This document shows, piece after piece, positions 1 to 7,584 of a stretch of DNA of 16,540 nt. The stretch comes from PFL42 sp964492235 (GTDB lineage Bacteria; Chloroflexota; Anaerolineae; Anaerolineales; E44-bin32), in assembly GCA_964492235.1 (NCBI GenBank), contig CAZBJQ010000058.1:1-16540 (forward strand), given 5' to 3'. The position numbers were made by a program, and so were the translations under genes. The stretch's first letter is position 1. Each line of letters starts with the position of its first letter. Under the pieces are notes generated by a model, which worked only from the letters and a program-made list of their open reading frames with translations, searched no databases and was not told the origin of the DNA.

Positions 1-645
1 GCAACCTTCGTCCTCGTCCCCGTTCGTTGGCGCAAGATGACCCGCCAGATCGTGCTCTATGCCCTCGTCCTGGGGATGGCAATCTTGCTGTATTCCCTGA
101 TCTTCAAGTGGCAGGTCTTCGGCAACCGGCTGCATCTGCCGCTCTTCTTGCTGGCCTGCCCCCTGATCGGTGCGGTCTTCGCAAGAGGGTTCCCGCCATG
201 GGTCAGCGCCGGAGTCTGCGTGGCTGCACTTCTGCTTGCCTGGCCGTGGTACTCGCGGATCAGTTCGCGGCCCCTTCTCCCCGCCGATCGAAGCCAAAGC
301 ATCCTCGTCTCGCCTCGGGACGAGATGGTCTTCTACTACAGCCCGGGCTTGCCCTCGATCTACCAACACATCACCGACAAGATCCTTGAGTCAGGGTGCC
401 GGGCGGTCGGCATCATGCTCCTGGGAGACGGCGCGGAGTATCCATTCTGGATGCGGCTCAGCGCGCCCCGGCAGGACCTCCAGATCGAGTGGCTGGTCAC
501 CGGGACCCCGTCGGCGCGATTTGCGGACCCAGAGTTCGCGCCGTGCGCCGTCGTCTGCCAGGGATGCCCGCCGGAAGACCAATCCGTCCGGGGAGCGCAA
601 CGGGTCCTCAGCCTAGACTCCTACGCTCTCTACTTGGCGGATTGA
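1..645 (+). CDS. C-terminal part of a GT-C/GT39-like membrane glycosyltransferase (5' truncated)
   Basis: The reading frame is open from base 1 to the TGA at 643-645, so the gene starts upstream of the window. An ATG at 37 is in frame but is probably internal. The visible 214 residues begin with about three hydrophobic segments separated by short loops (one contains KWQVFGNRLHLPLF). A soluble C-terminal domain of roughly 120 residues follows, with an EYPFWMRL stretch and conserved-looking cysteines near FAPCAVVCQGC. Two to three last membrane helices plus a small extracytoplasmic tail is the usual end of GT39-like polyprenyl-phosphate-sugar-dependent glycosyltransferases, and the KWQ...RLHLPLF pattern resembles such proteins of Chloroflexota and Cyanobacteria. 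The catalytic N-terminal part is not visible, so donor and acceptor cannot be stated. The gene heads a run of same-strand glycan genes. The family call is inferred from pattern only. Confidence 0.65.
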   Translation, partial: ATFVLVPVRWRKMTRQIVLYALVLGMAILLYSLIFKWQVFGNRLHLPLFLLACPLIGAVFARGFPPWVSAGVCVAALLLAWPWYSRISSRPLLPADRSQSILVSPRDEMVFYYSPGLPSIYQHITDKILESGCRAVGIMLLGDGAEYPFWMRLSAPRQDLQIEWLVTGTPSARFADPEFAPCAVVCQGCPPEDQSVRGAQRVLSLDSYALYLAD

Positions 646-803
646 CCCCCGGGTACGTGCCCGGGCCCTTGCCGCTTCGCCTGCGCGCCGTTGTGGGGAG
701 ATGGGGCACAATGCCAGGGGCGCGCCCTGGGGCAGCAAGGGCAAGGCGGTTGTCGGCCAGATCGTCTTGCACTCGGTGCGTAGAAGGGAACTGCGAGGGG
801 TCA
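646..803 (+). other. Intergenic segment with two GC-rich hairpins
   Basis: This 158-base gap separates the truncated GT-C gene from the DUF115 gene. Three bases after the stop codon, CCCGGG (648-653) and CCCGGG (660-665) form a 6-bp stem with a TACGTG loop. A second perfect stem pairs CCAGGG (714-719) with CCCTGG (725-730). Neither is followed by a T-run, so a classical Rho-independent terminator is not supported, although the first hairpin is placed where one would sit. An in-frame ATG at 711 could in principle extend the next gene upstream. The encoded stretch is Arg/Ala-rich and unlike the family, so I treat it as non-coding. Confidence 0.35.
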
Positions 804-1622
804 TTGAGTTCAGTCAGAGAAACAGCCAAGCAGGTTCTGCCGCAAGCCGTGTGGTCGGCGGGATCGGACGCCTACTGGTGGTGGCACAACCGGGGCAACC
901 ATCGCCTGGCCGCCCTGGTCAGCCCGACGCGTAGGCGAAGTGTTCGCGTGTTGCGCGCCTACCGCAACCGCCATCAGGGGCAACGCTGCTTCATCCTGGG
1001 AAACGGCCCCAGTCTGCGACGCACCGACCTGAAGCGCCTGCAGGGCGAGGCCAGCTTCGGATTGAATCGTATCTACCTGCTCTTCCCAGAGATAGGCTTT
1101 CCGACAACCTACTACGCCGCGGTGAATACACTCGTGGTCGAACAGTGCGCCGCCGACATTCGGACTCTGTCGATGCCAAAATTCATCACCTGGCGCGCTC
1201 GAGAATGGCTGCGGGAGGATTCGCGGGCCGTCTTCCTCGATACCGACTACACCGGGCCGGAGACCTTCTCGGGCGATGTGACAGGCAGGGTCTACGAAGG
1301 CTCGACGGTGACCTACGCCGCCTTGCAGCTGGCGTATCACATGGGATTCGAGACCGTTGTCTTGATCGGGGTAGATCACAACTTCGCCACGCAGGGAAAT
1401 CCGAACACGACCGTGATCTCCGCCGGAGATGACCCGGATCACTTCTCGCCCGGGTACTTCGGCCGCGGGTTCCGTTGGCAGCTGCCTGACCTCGAGGCAT
1501 CGGAGCGCGCCTATCGCCTCGCCCATGCCGCATTCCTGCAGGCGGGTCGAAGGATCGTGGATGCAACCATCGGAGGCAAGCTGACGATTTTCCCCAAGGT
1601 GGACTATGACTCGCTGTTCTAG
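804..1622 (+). CDS. DUF115 / MptE-like protein, putative glycan-modifying transferase
   Basis: A 272-residue soluble protein. Its hallmark is ILGNGPSL (G66-N67-G68-P69-S70-L71), followed by FGLNRIYLLF, TTYYAAVN, MPKFITW, GVDHNFAT and a C-terminal FPKVDYDSLF. These blocks match the DUF115 family, named after archaeal 6-hydroxymethylpterin pyrophosphokinase MptE. The family also includes the Maf flagellin glycosylation factors, and its GNGPSL signature resembles the nucleotide-sugar site of GT42 sialyltransferases. In this glycan locus a role in sugar transfer is more likely than pterin metabolism, but that is inference. The start is taken as TTG 804, with GAGGGG ending three bases upstream. 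In-frame alternatives are ATG 711 and GTG 849. The core of the family lies well downstream of all three. The family call is firm, the reaction unknown. Confidence 0.82.
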   Translation: MSSVRETAKQVLPQAVWSAGSDAYWWWHNRGNHRLAALVSPTRRRSVRVLRAYRNRHQGQRCFILGNGPSLRRTDLKRLQGEASFGLNRIYLLFPEIGFPTTYYAAVNTLVVEQCAADIRTLSMPKFITWRAREWLREDSRAVFLDTDYTGPETFSGDVTGRVYEGSTVTYAALQLAYHMGFETVVLIGVDHNFATQGNPNTTVISAGDDPDHFSPGYFGRGFRWQLPDLEASERAYRLAHAAFLQAGRRIVDATIGGKLTIFPKVDYDSLF

Positions 1623-1681
1623 CGTGTTGACCAGGGTTGACGACAGCCGGCAGCGGCCATGCGATTCGGGCACCGCGGGAT

Positions 1682-3139
1682 ATGTATAGCCCGGAAAGGC
1701 CAAGCCGGGCGACGGCCCGATCCGCACTGTATGCGCTCAGCACGGCGCTGCTTGCGATCCCGTTGCTTGCGCACGCCATAGTCGGCTGGTTCTCTCGCTA
1801 CATGGCGGATGACTACTGCACCGTAGGGACGCTGCGCGCCCTGGGCTTCTGGGGAAGTCAGTCCTTTTGGTATACGACCTGGTCCGGCCGGTACACCTTC
1901 ACATTCCTGGTTCATGCTGCCGAGACCGCAGGTGTCATCGTTACCCGCTTCCTGCCGGCGCTGGCGATCCTGCTCTGGGTCATCGTTACGGCCTTTGCCT
2001 TCCGTCAGGTGGGTCGATGGGTTGGAGCGGATGCGGGTCGGCTCGCGTGGGCATTGCTTGCCGCGCTGGTTGTCTTCGCCATACTGGATGGCGCCCCCAG
2101 CCCCTACCAATCCCTGTACTGGCAGACAGGGATGATCACCTATGCGCTGCCTCTGGTTCTGATCACGGCTCTGGCGGCGTGGATGCTGTCGGCAGTCCGC
2201 CGGGCAGCCCTCGCTAGCCCGAAGCCCTGGGTGCTGGCCGCAATGGCCGGTACCACAGTTCTCGCCGGTGGGCTATCTGAGACCTATGCCGTGCTTCAAA
2301 TTGCAGTCCTGGCCGTTGGCCTGGTCGCGTGTTGGGTCGGGCTGCGGGGTCGATGGCGGCGGCACGTGATGGCCCTGTTCGCCGCGGCCCTGTTGGGGGC
2401 GATCACTGCCCTGTTGATGATCTACGTTGCCCCAGGGACGGACGTGCGCCGCGGCATGATCTCGGAACCCATGGGCGTCAGGGAGCTCGCTGGACGGGTT
2501 GTGCAGGATGCGCGCATTTTTCTGTCGCGCGTCGTGCGACGCGTGCCCGCCACACTCCTCCTGGCTGTCTTCCTGCCGGCCGGTTTGGCGCTGGGGCTGT
2601 GCGCCTCCGGATCCGGCGATGGGAGACCCAGCTCCCCGAGCCCGAAGAAGCTCCTACCGTGGCTGGTGATTGTGCCGCTCGCCACAGGAGCACTCCTGCT
2701 AGTTTCGATGGCGCCCTACGAATTCGCGGTTTCGGACTACCCGGATGCGCGGGTGTTGATCACAAGTCAATTCGTGCTGGTGGCTGGAATGTCCACCTGG
2801 GGTTTCCTGTTGGGTGCAGCTCTAGCGAGGTCCTCCGGCCGGCGGGCCCTCCCAGCCGCCTTGATTGCCGCCGCACTGAGTCTGCTCCTCGTCCTGGCAA
2901 GCATTGCGCCCGCCACCCGCCGGCCTCTGAGCTTGCTGCCGGATGCGCGCGATTTCGCACCCGCGTGGGACAAGCGAGACGCCGAGCTGCGGGCGGCGTA
3001 CGCCGCCGGTGCCGATGAGGCGGTCGTCGTTTCCTTGCCGCACATGGGAGGCCTGGCGGAGATCGGGTACGACCCGAACGAATGGGTCAACCGGTGTGTC
3101 GCCCAGGCCTACGGGCTCAAACGGGTCATTGCCAAGTGA
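1682..3139 (+). CDS. DUF6056-like polytopic membrane protein (probable GT-C fold)
   Basis: About 485 residues with roughly ten or more hydrophobic segments. The first helix (about residues 17-33) is followed by ADDYCTVGTLR, then a W..TWSGRYT stretch before helix two. This DDYC...W..GRY arrangement is the signature I associate with DUF6056 membrane proteins, which resemble GT-C glycosyltransferases with acidic residues in the first outer loop. The family has no established reaction that I can name. The C-terminal tail ends with a short soluble segment. I chose ATG 1682 because the first helix then begins about 16 residues in. TTG 1637 in the same frame would add 15 residues and lacks a spaced ribosome-binding site. 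The gap from the DUF115 stop is 59 bases, suggesting one transcript. A role in lipid-linked sugar transfer or glycan polymerisation is inferred from context. Confidence 0.7.
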   Translation: MYSPERPSRATARSALYALSTALLAIPLLAHAIVGWFSRYMADDYCTVGTLRALGFWGSQSFWYTTWSGRYTFTFLVHAAETAGVIVTRFLPALAILLWVIVTAFAFRQVGRWVGADAGRLAWALLAALVVFAILDGAPSPYQSLYWQTGMITYALPLVLITALAAWMLSAVRRAALASPKPWVLAAMAGTTVLAGGLSETYAVLQIAVLAVGLVACWVGLRGRWRRHVMALFAAALLGAITALLMIYVAPGTDVRRGMISEPMGVRELAGRVVQDARIFLSRVVRRVPATLLLAVFLPAGLALGLCASGSGDGRPSSPSPKKLLPWLVIVPLATGALLLVSMAPYEFAVSDYPDARVLITSQFVLVAGMSTWGFLLGAALARSSGRRALPAALIAAALSLLLVLASIAPATRRPLSLLPDARDFAPAWDKRDAELRAAYAAGADEAVVVSLPHMGGLAEIGYDPNEWVNRCVAQAYGLKRVIAK

Positions 3140-3324
3140 GGCTCGCCTGCTTTGTCAAGACATGAGATGACCCCAGCCTCTCGCTGCTCAGCTGGCGCCG
3201 CTGTCTTCGCAGACTCAAGCGTGTCCCAGCGCCCCCCATCTTTCCCTGCCTGGGTGGAAATGGGGATCGAATTCGAACTCGGCTCACGAGCTGTTGAGAC
3301 GCTCGGTGGCTTCCTGTGGGAAGC

Positions 3325-3368
3325 AGGAGGTAAGAGTGCGTGACACGCGGGTCGTGATCCATGGTTGA
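3325..3368 (+). promoter_or_regulatory. Strong Shine-Dalgarno AGGAGGT with a 10-codon ORF overlapping the next start
   Basis: AGGAGGT (3325-3331) is the best Shine-Dalgarno match I see in the window. It lies four bases before GTG 3336, which opens a 10-codon frame (MRDTRVVIHG) ending at TGA 3366-3368, just past the ATG 3361 of the GT39 gene. The motif is about 30 bases from ATG 3361, too far to serve it directly. Possible readings are a coupled leader peptide, a misplaced start with an undetected frameshift, or chance. Confidence 0.35.
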
Positions 3369-4914
3369 TGAAATCCAGGCCAAAGCCAGCGGAGTCCCGG
3401 GCGCCGCTATGAACCGCCGCCGGCGTGGTGTCGGTGCCAGGGTTGTGTTTGCCATCCTGGCCGGGGTGCTGGTGCTTCTGGGCTTCCTGCTGCGCATGGT
3501 CGATCTCACCGACCCCCCGCTCGACTTCCACCCGGATCGACAGCTGCGATCCGCCGTGATTGCGCGGGGCATGTACTACCAGCTTTCGCCGTCAAGCGAC
3601 CCAGACACCAGGGAACTGGCAGCCGAGTTGAGGGCCGCCACACCACGCTACGAACCCGAGATCTTCGAGCGGATGGTCTCGGTGGCCTACCTGCTGGCGG
3701 GCAGAGAAGTGCTGTGGATGGCCCGGGTGTTTGCCGCCGCCTTTTGGATGATCGGCGGTCTCTTCCTCTATCTTCTGGCTCGCAGGATGACCACACCGGT
3801 GGCGGGGCTTGTCGGGCTCGCTTACTACTTGTTCTTGCCCTTTGGGGTTATCGCCAGCCGGTCCTTCCAGCCTGACCCGTTCATGGTGATGTGGCTGCTG
3901 GCAGCTGCCTTCTCGTGGTATCAGTTTGCAGACAAGCGGACCCGGGGTTGGGCTATCGCTGCGGGAGTGACTGGGGGCATCGCCATCCTGGCCAAGCCGA
4001 TGGCCGTCTTCCCGGTGATGATGGCAGCGGCAGCGATCTCGCTGGCGACCTGGGGGCGGGGGTCCTTCCGCAGCCCGAGGCTATGGGTGACGGGCCTGGT
4101 AACGCTTGCCATCCCAGCCGCCTACTACCTGCTGCAGACAGGTGAGCGTTCGGCGGGGATGTTCGCCTTCTTCGTCGCCGCTCCGCTGCGGCTTCTGCTG
4201 CAGCCGTCCTTCTATGCTGGATGGGCTCGGCTGTTGAACGGGATGTTCGGGCTTACGTTTGTGATGCTGAGCCTGATCGGACCGTTCCTGCTCCCCCGCC
4301 GAGGGCGGGCCTTGCTCCTTGGACTGTGGGTCGGATATCTGACCTACGGTCTGATCTTCGCCTACACCATTCACACCCATGACTACTACAGCCTGATGCT
4401 GGTTCCGATTGTCGCCCTCTCACTGGCGGCTGTGGCTGGTGTGTTGGAAGAGAGACTTCGCCTGCAGCCCCGGACGGTAGGACTCGTCGCCATGCTGTTG
4501 GTGGTCGTTTCCTTCGTGCCCCTCGCATGGAATGCCGTGGAGAACCTGCTTGAATCGGACTATCGCGGGGAGCCGACGGGGTGGGCGCGCCTGGGTGAGG
4601 CCATGCCCAAGGATGGGCGCATCATCGCCCTCACACAGGAGTACGGTTACCGTCTGCTGTACTACGGCTGGACCAAGGCCGCTCTGTGGCCCTACCTAGC
4701 CGATCTGCGCTTCGCCGAGCTCCGGGGGGATGCCGACGACAGACCCTTCGAACAGATCTTCGGTGACAAGACGGCGGGCGCCCGGTACTTCCTCGTGACT
4801 CACTTCGGCGAGCTCGATCAGCAGCCGGAACTGAAGGCGCATCTCGAGAACCACTTCGCGATTGCCACCCAGGGTGATGGCTTCGTCGTCTACGACCTGG
4901 GCCGGGGAAAGTAG
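3361..4914 (+). CDS. GT39/PMT-like membrane glycosyltransferase (ArnT-type GT-C)
   Basis: 517 residues with a polytopic N-terminal two thirds and a soluble C-terminal third. After the first helix comes DFHPDRQLR (D55, D59), the acidic first outer loop expected of GT-C enzymes that use polyprenyl-phosphate sugars. SRSFQPDPFMVMWLL (D172) matches the PMT_2/GT39 pattern of an arginine and an aspartate before a helix. HTHDYYSLMLVP is a late outer-loop motif also typical of the family. The length of about 500 residues is normal. It would transfer a sugar on the outer face of the membrane to a lipid or growing glycan. ATG 3361 is the first start after the in-frame stop at 3355. ATG 3409, immediately before NRRRRGVGARVV, is a credible alternative that would place basic residues right at the N terminus. 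A 41-base gap to the next gene suggests co-transcription. Substrate unknown. Confidence 0.85.
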   Translation: MVDEIQAKASGVPGAAMNRRRRGVGARVVFAILAGVLVLLGFLLRMVDLTDPPLDFHPDRQLRSAVIARGMYYQLSPSSDPDTRELAAELRAATPRYEPEIFERMVSVAYLLAGREVLWMARVFAAAFWMIGGLFLYLLARRMTTPVAGLVGLAYYLFLPFGVIASRSFQPDPFMVMWLLAAAFSWYQFADKRTRGWAIAAGVTGGIAILAKPMAVFPVMMAAAAISLATWGRGSFRSPRLWVTGLVTLAIPAAYYLLQTGERSAGMFAFFVAAPLRLLLQPSFYAGWARLLNGMFGLTFVMLSLIGPFLLPRRGRALLLGLWVGYLTYGLIFAYTIHTHDYYSLMLVPIVALSLAAVAGVLEERLRLQPRTVGLVAMLLVVVSFVPLAWNAVENLLESDYRGEPTGWARLGEAMPKDGRIIALTQEYGYRLLYYGWTKAALWPYLADLRFAELRGDADDRPFEQIFGDKTAGARYFLVTHFGELDQQPELKAHLENHFAIATQGDGFVVYDLGRGK

Positions 4915-4955
4915 CCGCGACCTCATGGACCGGCCGAAGGGCAGCGGAGGCGGCA

Positions 4956-5987
4956 GTGGCTAGCACGGCCGCCAGGCCCAGGATCAGCGTGGTGATCCCC
5001 TCGTTCAATCAGGCTGCGTACCTCGAGGCGGCGCTGGAATCCGTGTTGCGGCAGCGCTACCCGGACCTCGAGGTAATCGTGATCGATGGGGGCTCGACCG
5101 ACGGGAGCGTGGAGATCCTGAGGCGATTCGGCAATCGACTGGCCCACTGGACTTCGGCGCCAGATCGGGGGCAGACCGACGCCATCAACCGTGGCTTTGA
5201 GCTTGCCACCGGGGAAATTGTGACTTGGTTGAACTCGGACGACATGTATCTGGCCGGTGCGCTGGATAGCGCCGCACGGGCGCTGGCGGACAATCCGCGC
5301 GCAGGCATGGTCTATGCCGATGGCGTGATGGTGGACAAGAACGGGGCGTTGCTGGACCGACATCGCTATCGAGACCTGGGCGCCCTCGATCTGCTGTGCT
5401 TCCATGTCCTCCTCCAGCCGACCGTGTTCATGAGACGAGCGGCCTTGCAAGAGGTGGGCCGGCTGGACGAATCTTACAACCTGATCATGGATCATGATCT
5501 GTGGGTTCGCATCGCGGCGCGCTATCCCATCCTGCATGTCTCGGAGGAGTGGGCGGCGGAGCGAACCCATCCGGAAGCCAAGACAGTTGCCCTGGCCTCG
5601 GCCTTCGTCGAGGAAGCCGAGATCCTGATCCGGCGGGCGTCTGCCGATGCCGGATTGCGTTCGCTCGTGGAGACCCATCGGCGACGGATCGCAGCCAGCC
5701 TGGATGCCTTTGCGGCCCGGCGGCTCATCGACGCCGGAGACTACCGGGGTGCGACCCACCGGCTCGTGCGCGCCGGTCGGACGGACGCCCGCGTCGCGCT
5801 CCGGTATTGGTACAAAGGCATCCAGGCCGCACTCAGCGCCGCCGGGCTGAGCCGTGTGTTCCTGGCGTACCGCAACCTTCGCCGCCGCGCCCAGCATCGC
5901 CAGGCTGCGGTGGTCATGGGCGAAGGCGGGGCTTGCCTGCAAGCGGCCGGCGTGGGCATCGCAGCCGAAGGAGTTCGAGTCCAGTGA
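4956..5987 (+). CDS. GT2 family glycosyltransferase (first of a paralogous pair)
   Basis: 343 residues with an N-terminal GT-A fold. VVIPSFNQAAYLEAAL is the opening strand, DGGSTDGS (D44-S51) binds the nucleotide, and NSDD (N93-D96) carries the metal-binding acidic pair. DHDLWVR is the downstream acceptor and catalytic region. The block SAPDRGQTDAINRGFELATGEI is typical of small GT2 enzymes of capsule and O-antigen loci. About 90 helical, basic residues follow the catalytic domain and are absent from the shorter paralogue at 7881. The start is GTG 4956 with GGAGG (4946-4950) five bases upstream, a good site. The stop TGA overlaps a second GTG (5984) that opens a tiny ORF before the next gene. 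It probably acts in the cytoplasm, adding one sugar from an NDP donor to a lipid-linked glycan. The linkage cannot be read from sequence. Confidence 0.93.
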   Translation: MASTAARPRISVVIPSFNQAAYLEAALESVLRQRYPDLEVIVIDGGSTDGSVEILRRFGNRLAHWTSAPDRGQTDAINRGFELATGEIVTWLNSDDMYLAGALDSAARALADNPRAGMVYADGVMVDKNGALLDRHRYRDLGALDLLCFHVLLQPTVFMRRAALQEVGRLDESYNLIMDHDLWVRIAARYPILHVSEEWAAERTHPEAKTVALASAFVEEAEILIRRASADAGLRSLVETHRRRIAASLDAFAARRLIDAGDYRGATHRLVRAGRTDARVALRYWYKGIQAALSAAGLSRVFLAYRNLRRRAQHRQAAVVMGEGGACLQAAGVGIAAEGVRVQ

Positions 5988-6007
5988 CGATCTGGCGGCA
6001 GCCGTGA
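5984..6007 (+). other. Seven-codon minicistron bridging two genes
   Basis: GTG 5984 overlaps the stop of the GT2 gene as GTGA and encodes MTIWRQP. It ends at TGA 6005-6007, which itself overlaps the GTG 6004 start of the next gene as GTGA. AAGGAG (5968-5973) lies ten bases before GTG 5984. The chain of overlaps would let ribosomes reinitiate stepwise. Such a short frame can arise by chance in GC-rich DNA. Confidence 0.3.
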
Positions 6008-7584
6008 GAGCTCTCAGCCGACAGCCGGTCTATCCGTTTCTGGTTGCGCTGTCACCGGTTCTGGCGCTCGCCGCTGCCAACATCGAGCAAATGGTGCCGA
6101 CCGAGGCCGTAAGGCCATTGGTCGTCCTCTTGCTCGGCGAGGCGGTCCTGCTGGCGTTGCTGGTTCTGGTTTCGAAGAACTTGCACAGAGCCGCCATGAT
6201 CGCACTTTGCCTTACCGTGCTGTTCATCGCTTACGGGCAAGTCTACGAGGCGCTTGAGCCGGTGATGGTCATGGGTGAACCCATCGGACGACACCGGTAT
6301 TTGCTGCCGCTGTGGGCGGCGGCTGCGGCCGGCTGCTTGTGGCTGGTGCGACGGGTGGGCGAGCCGCAGAGATGGGCGGGTGTTCTCAACGCCGCGGCGG
6401 GGATCCTGATCGTCTTGCCTCTTCTCCAGCTGGGCGTCTATGGACTCAGGGTGTGGCAGGCCTCCGACGGAGAACCCAAGCCAGGGGGGCAGGCGGGGAC
6501 GGTGGTTCAGAGGACGGAGAAACCGCCGGACATCTACTACATCATACTGGATGGTTACGCACGCGACGATGTGCTGATGAGCATGTTCGGCTATGACAAC
6601 TCGGCGTTTCTCGAAGAGCTTGAGGCGAGCGGTTTCTATGTCGCCCGCAGGAGCCAGAGCAATTACGCCCAGACTGATCTCTCGCTCGCGTCTTCGCTCA
6701 ACTACGACTACTTGCAGAACCTGGATAGTTCCCTTGGAGTTGAGTCCACCGTCCGGGTGCCGCTGCACGACTTCATTCGAGAGAGCCGGGTCGAGCGAGA
6801 CCTGGAGTCCATCGGCTATACCACGGTCGCCTTCGACACCGGCTACAAGGCGACGGAGCTGCGCCATGCGGCCGTCTTCCTCAATCCGAGGCGAGAGGGC
6901 CTGCTGAAATGGATCGAGCAAGGAGACCTCTCGCCTTTCGAGTCAATTCTTGTCTACACGACAGCGCTGCGGGTGCTGGCCGACTCGTCGAAGATCCTTC
7001 CGCAGTTCCTGGTGCCGGGTATGAACGACCCGTTCGAAAGGCACCGAGAGCGCGTGCTGTATGTGCTATCTTCGCTCGCCGAGCTGCCCAAGCAACCCGG
7101 ACCGAAGTTCGTGTTCGTCCACCTTGTCTCGCCTCACCAGCCGTTCGTGTTCGGGCCGAACGGGGAGCCGGTCAATCCGTCGGGCGCCTTCACCCTCATC
7201 GCGGACGAGAACGCCTCTGATCCGCATCTGGCGTTCGAAGGATACATCGACCAGATCCGTTTCCTGAATACAAGGCTGATCCCGTTGATGGAGAAGATCG
7301 TCGCCGAGTCCGAGACGCCACCCGTCATCGTCATCCAGGCGGACCACGGCCCTCCGGTTGGAGCGCCATCGGCGGAAGATCGCATGCGGATCCTCAACGC
7401 CTACTACCTGCCCGGGGAGGCCAGGGGCGCCCTCTACGACTCCATCAGCCCGGTCAACACCTTCCGAGTCGTATTCCGGGAGTTGCTTGGTGCCGAGCTC
7501 CCGCTGCTGGAGGACGTCGCCTACTACTCGTCTTACAAGCACCCCTTCGATTACTTCGTTGTTCCGAAGGAGGGATCCGGCTGA
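6004..7584 (+). CDS. Membrane-anchored alkaline-phosphatase-superfamily (sulfatase-like) enzyme
   Basis: 526 residues. About five hydrophobic helices occupy the first 160 residues and a soluble AlkP-type domain follows. PDIYYIILDGYARDD (D183) supplies the first metal ligand, and NYAQTDLSLAS places Thr224 at the nucleophile position. SPHQPF (H378) and QADHGPP (D447-H448) supply further metal or substrate ligands. The Cys/Ser-x-Pro-x-Arg formylglycine motif of true sulfatases is absent. The layout instead resembles LtaS- and EptA-like phospho-group transferases, which also use a threonine. It probably acts on the outer membrane face, adding or removing a phospho-substituent on the glycan or lipid. 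That function is inferred. I chose GTG 6004 because the first helix then starts within ten residues. The frame is open upstream to 5854 but reads through the preceding gene. A 296-base gap follows. Confidence 0.82.
   Translation: MRALSRQPVYPFLVALSPVLALAAANIEQMVPTEAVRPLVVLLLGEAVLLALLVLVSKNLHRAAMIALCLTVLFIAYGQVYEALEPVMVMGEPIGRHRYLLPLWAAAAAGCLWLVRRVGEPQRWAGVLNAAAGILIVLPLLQLGVYGLRVWQASDGEPKPGGQAGTVVQRTEKPPDIYYIILDGYARDDVLMSMFGYDNSAFLEELEASGFYVARRSQSNYAQTDLSLASSLNYDYLQNLDSSLGVESTVRVPLHDFIRESRVERDLESIGYTTVAFDTGYKATELRHAAVFLNPRREGLLKWIEQGDLSPFESILVYTTALRVLADSSKILPQFLVPGMNDPFERHRERVLYVLSSLAELPKQPGPKFVFVHLVSPHQPFVFGPNGEPVNPSGAFTLIADENASDPHLAFEGYIDQIRFLNTRLIPLMEKIVAESETPPVIVIQADHGPPVGAPSAEDRMRILNAYYLPGEARGALYDSISPVNTFRVVFRELLGAELPLLEDVAYYSSYKHPFDYFVVPKEGSG

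Noticed and set aside
396..803. Upstream extension of the DUF115 gene to ATG 396 or ATG 711
   Set aside because: From 396 it would overlap the preceding gene by 250 bases; the added residues are Arg/Pro/Ala-rich and do not resemble the family.
810..1727. 305-codon ORF on the minus strand
   Set aside because: It lies opposite the DUF115 gene, whose conserved blocks show which strand codes; no recognisable motif on the reverse.
3140..3360. Search for a terminator or promoter in the 221-base gap before the GT39 gene
   Set aside because: No stem with a T-run and no convincing -10/-35 pair was found; only the strong Shine-Dalgarno at 3325 stands out and is reported separately.
4923..5942. 339-codon ORF on the minus strand
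   Set aside because: It is antisense to the GT2 gene with its clear DGGSTD and NSDD motifs; the translation shows no family and is typical of mirror ORFs in GC-rich genes.
5854..6003. Upstream extension of the AlkP-like gene to ATG 5854
   Set aside because: It lies inside the GT2 coding region; GTG 6004 puts the first membrane helix at the N terminus as expected.
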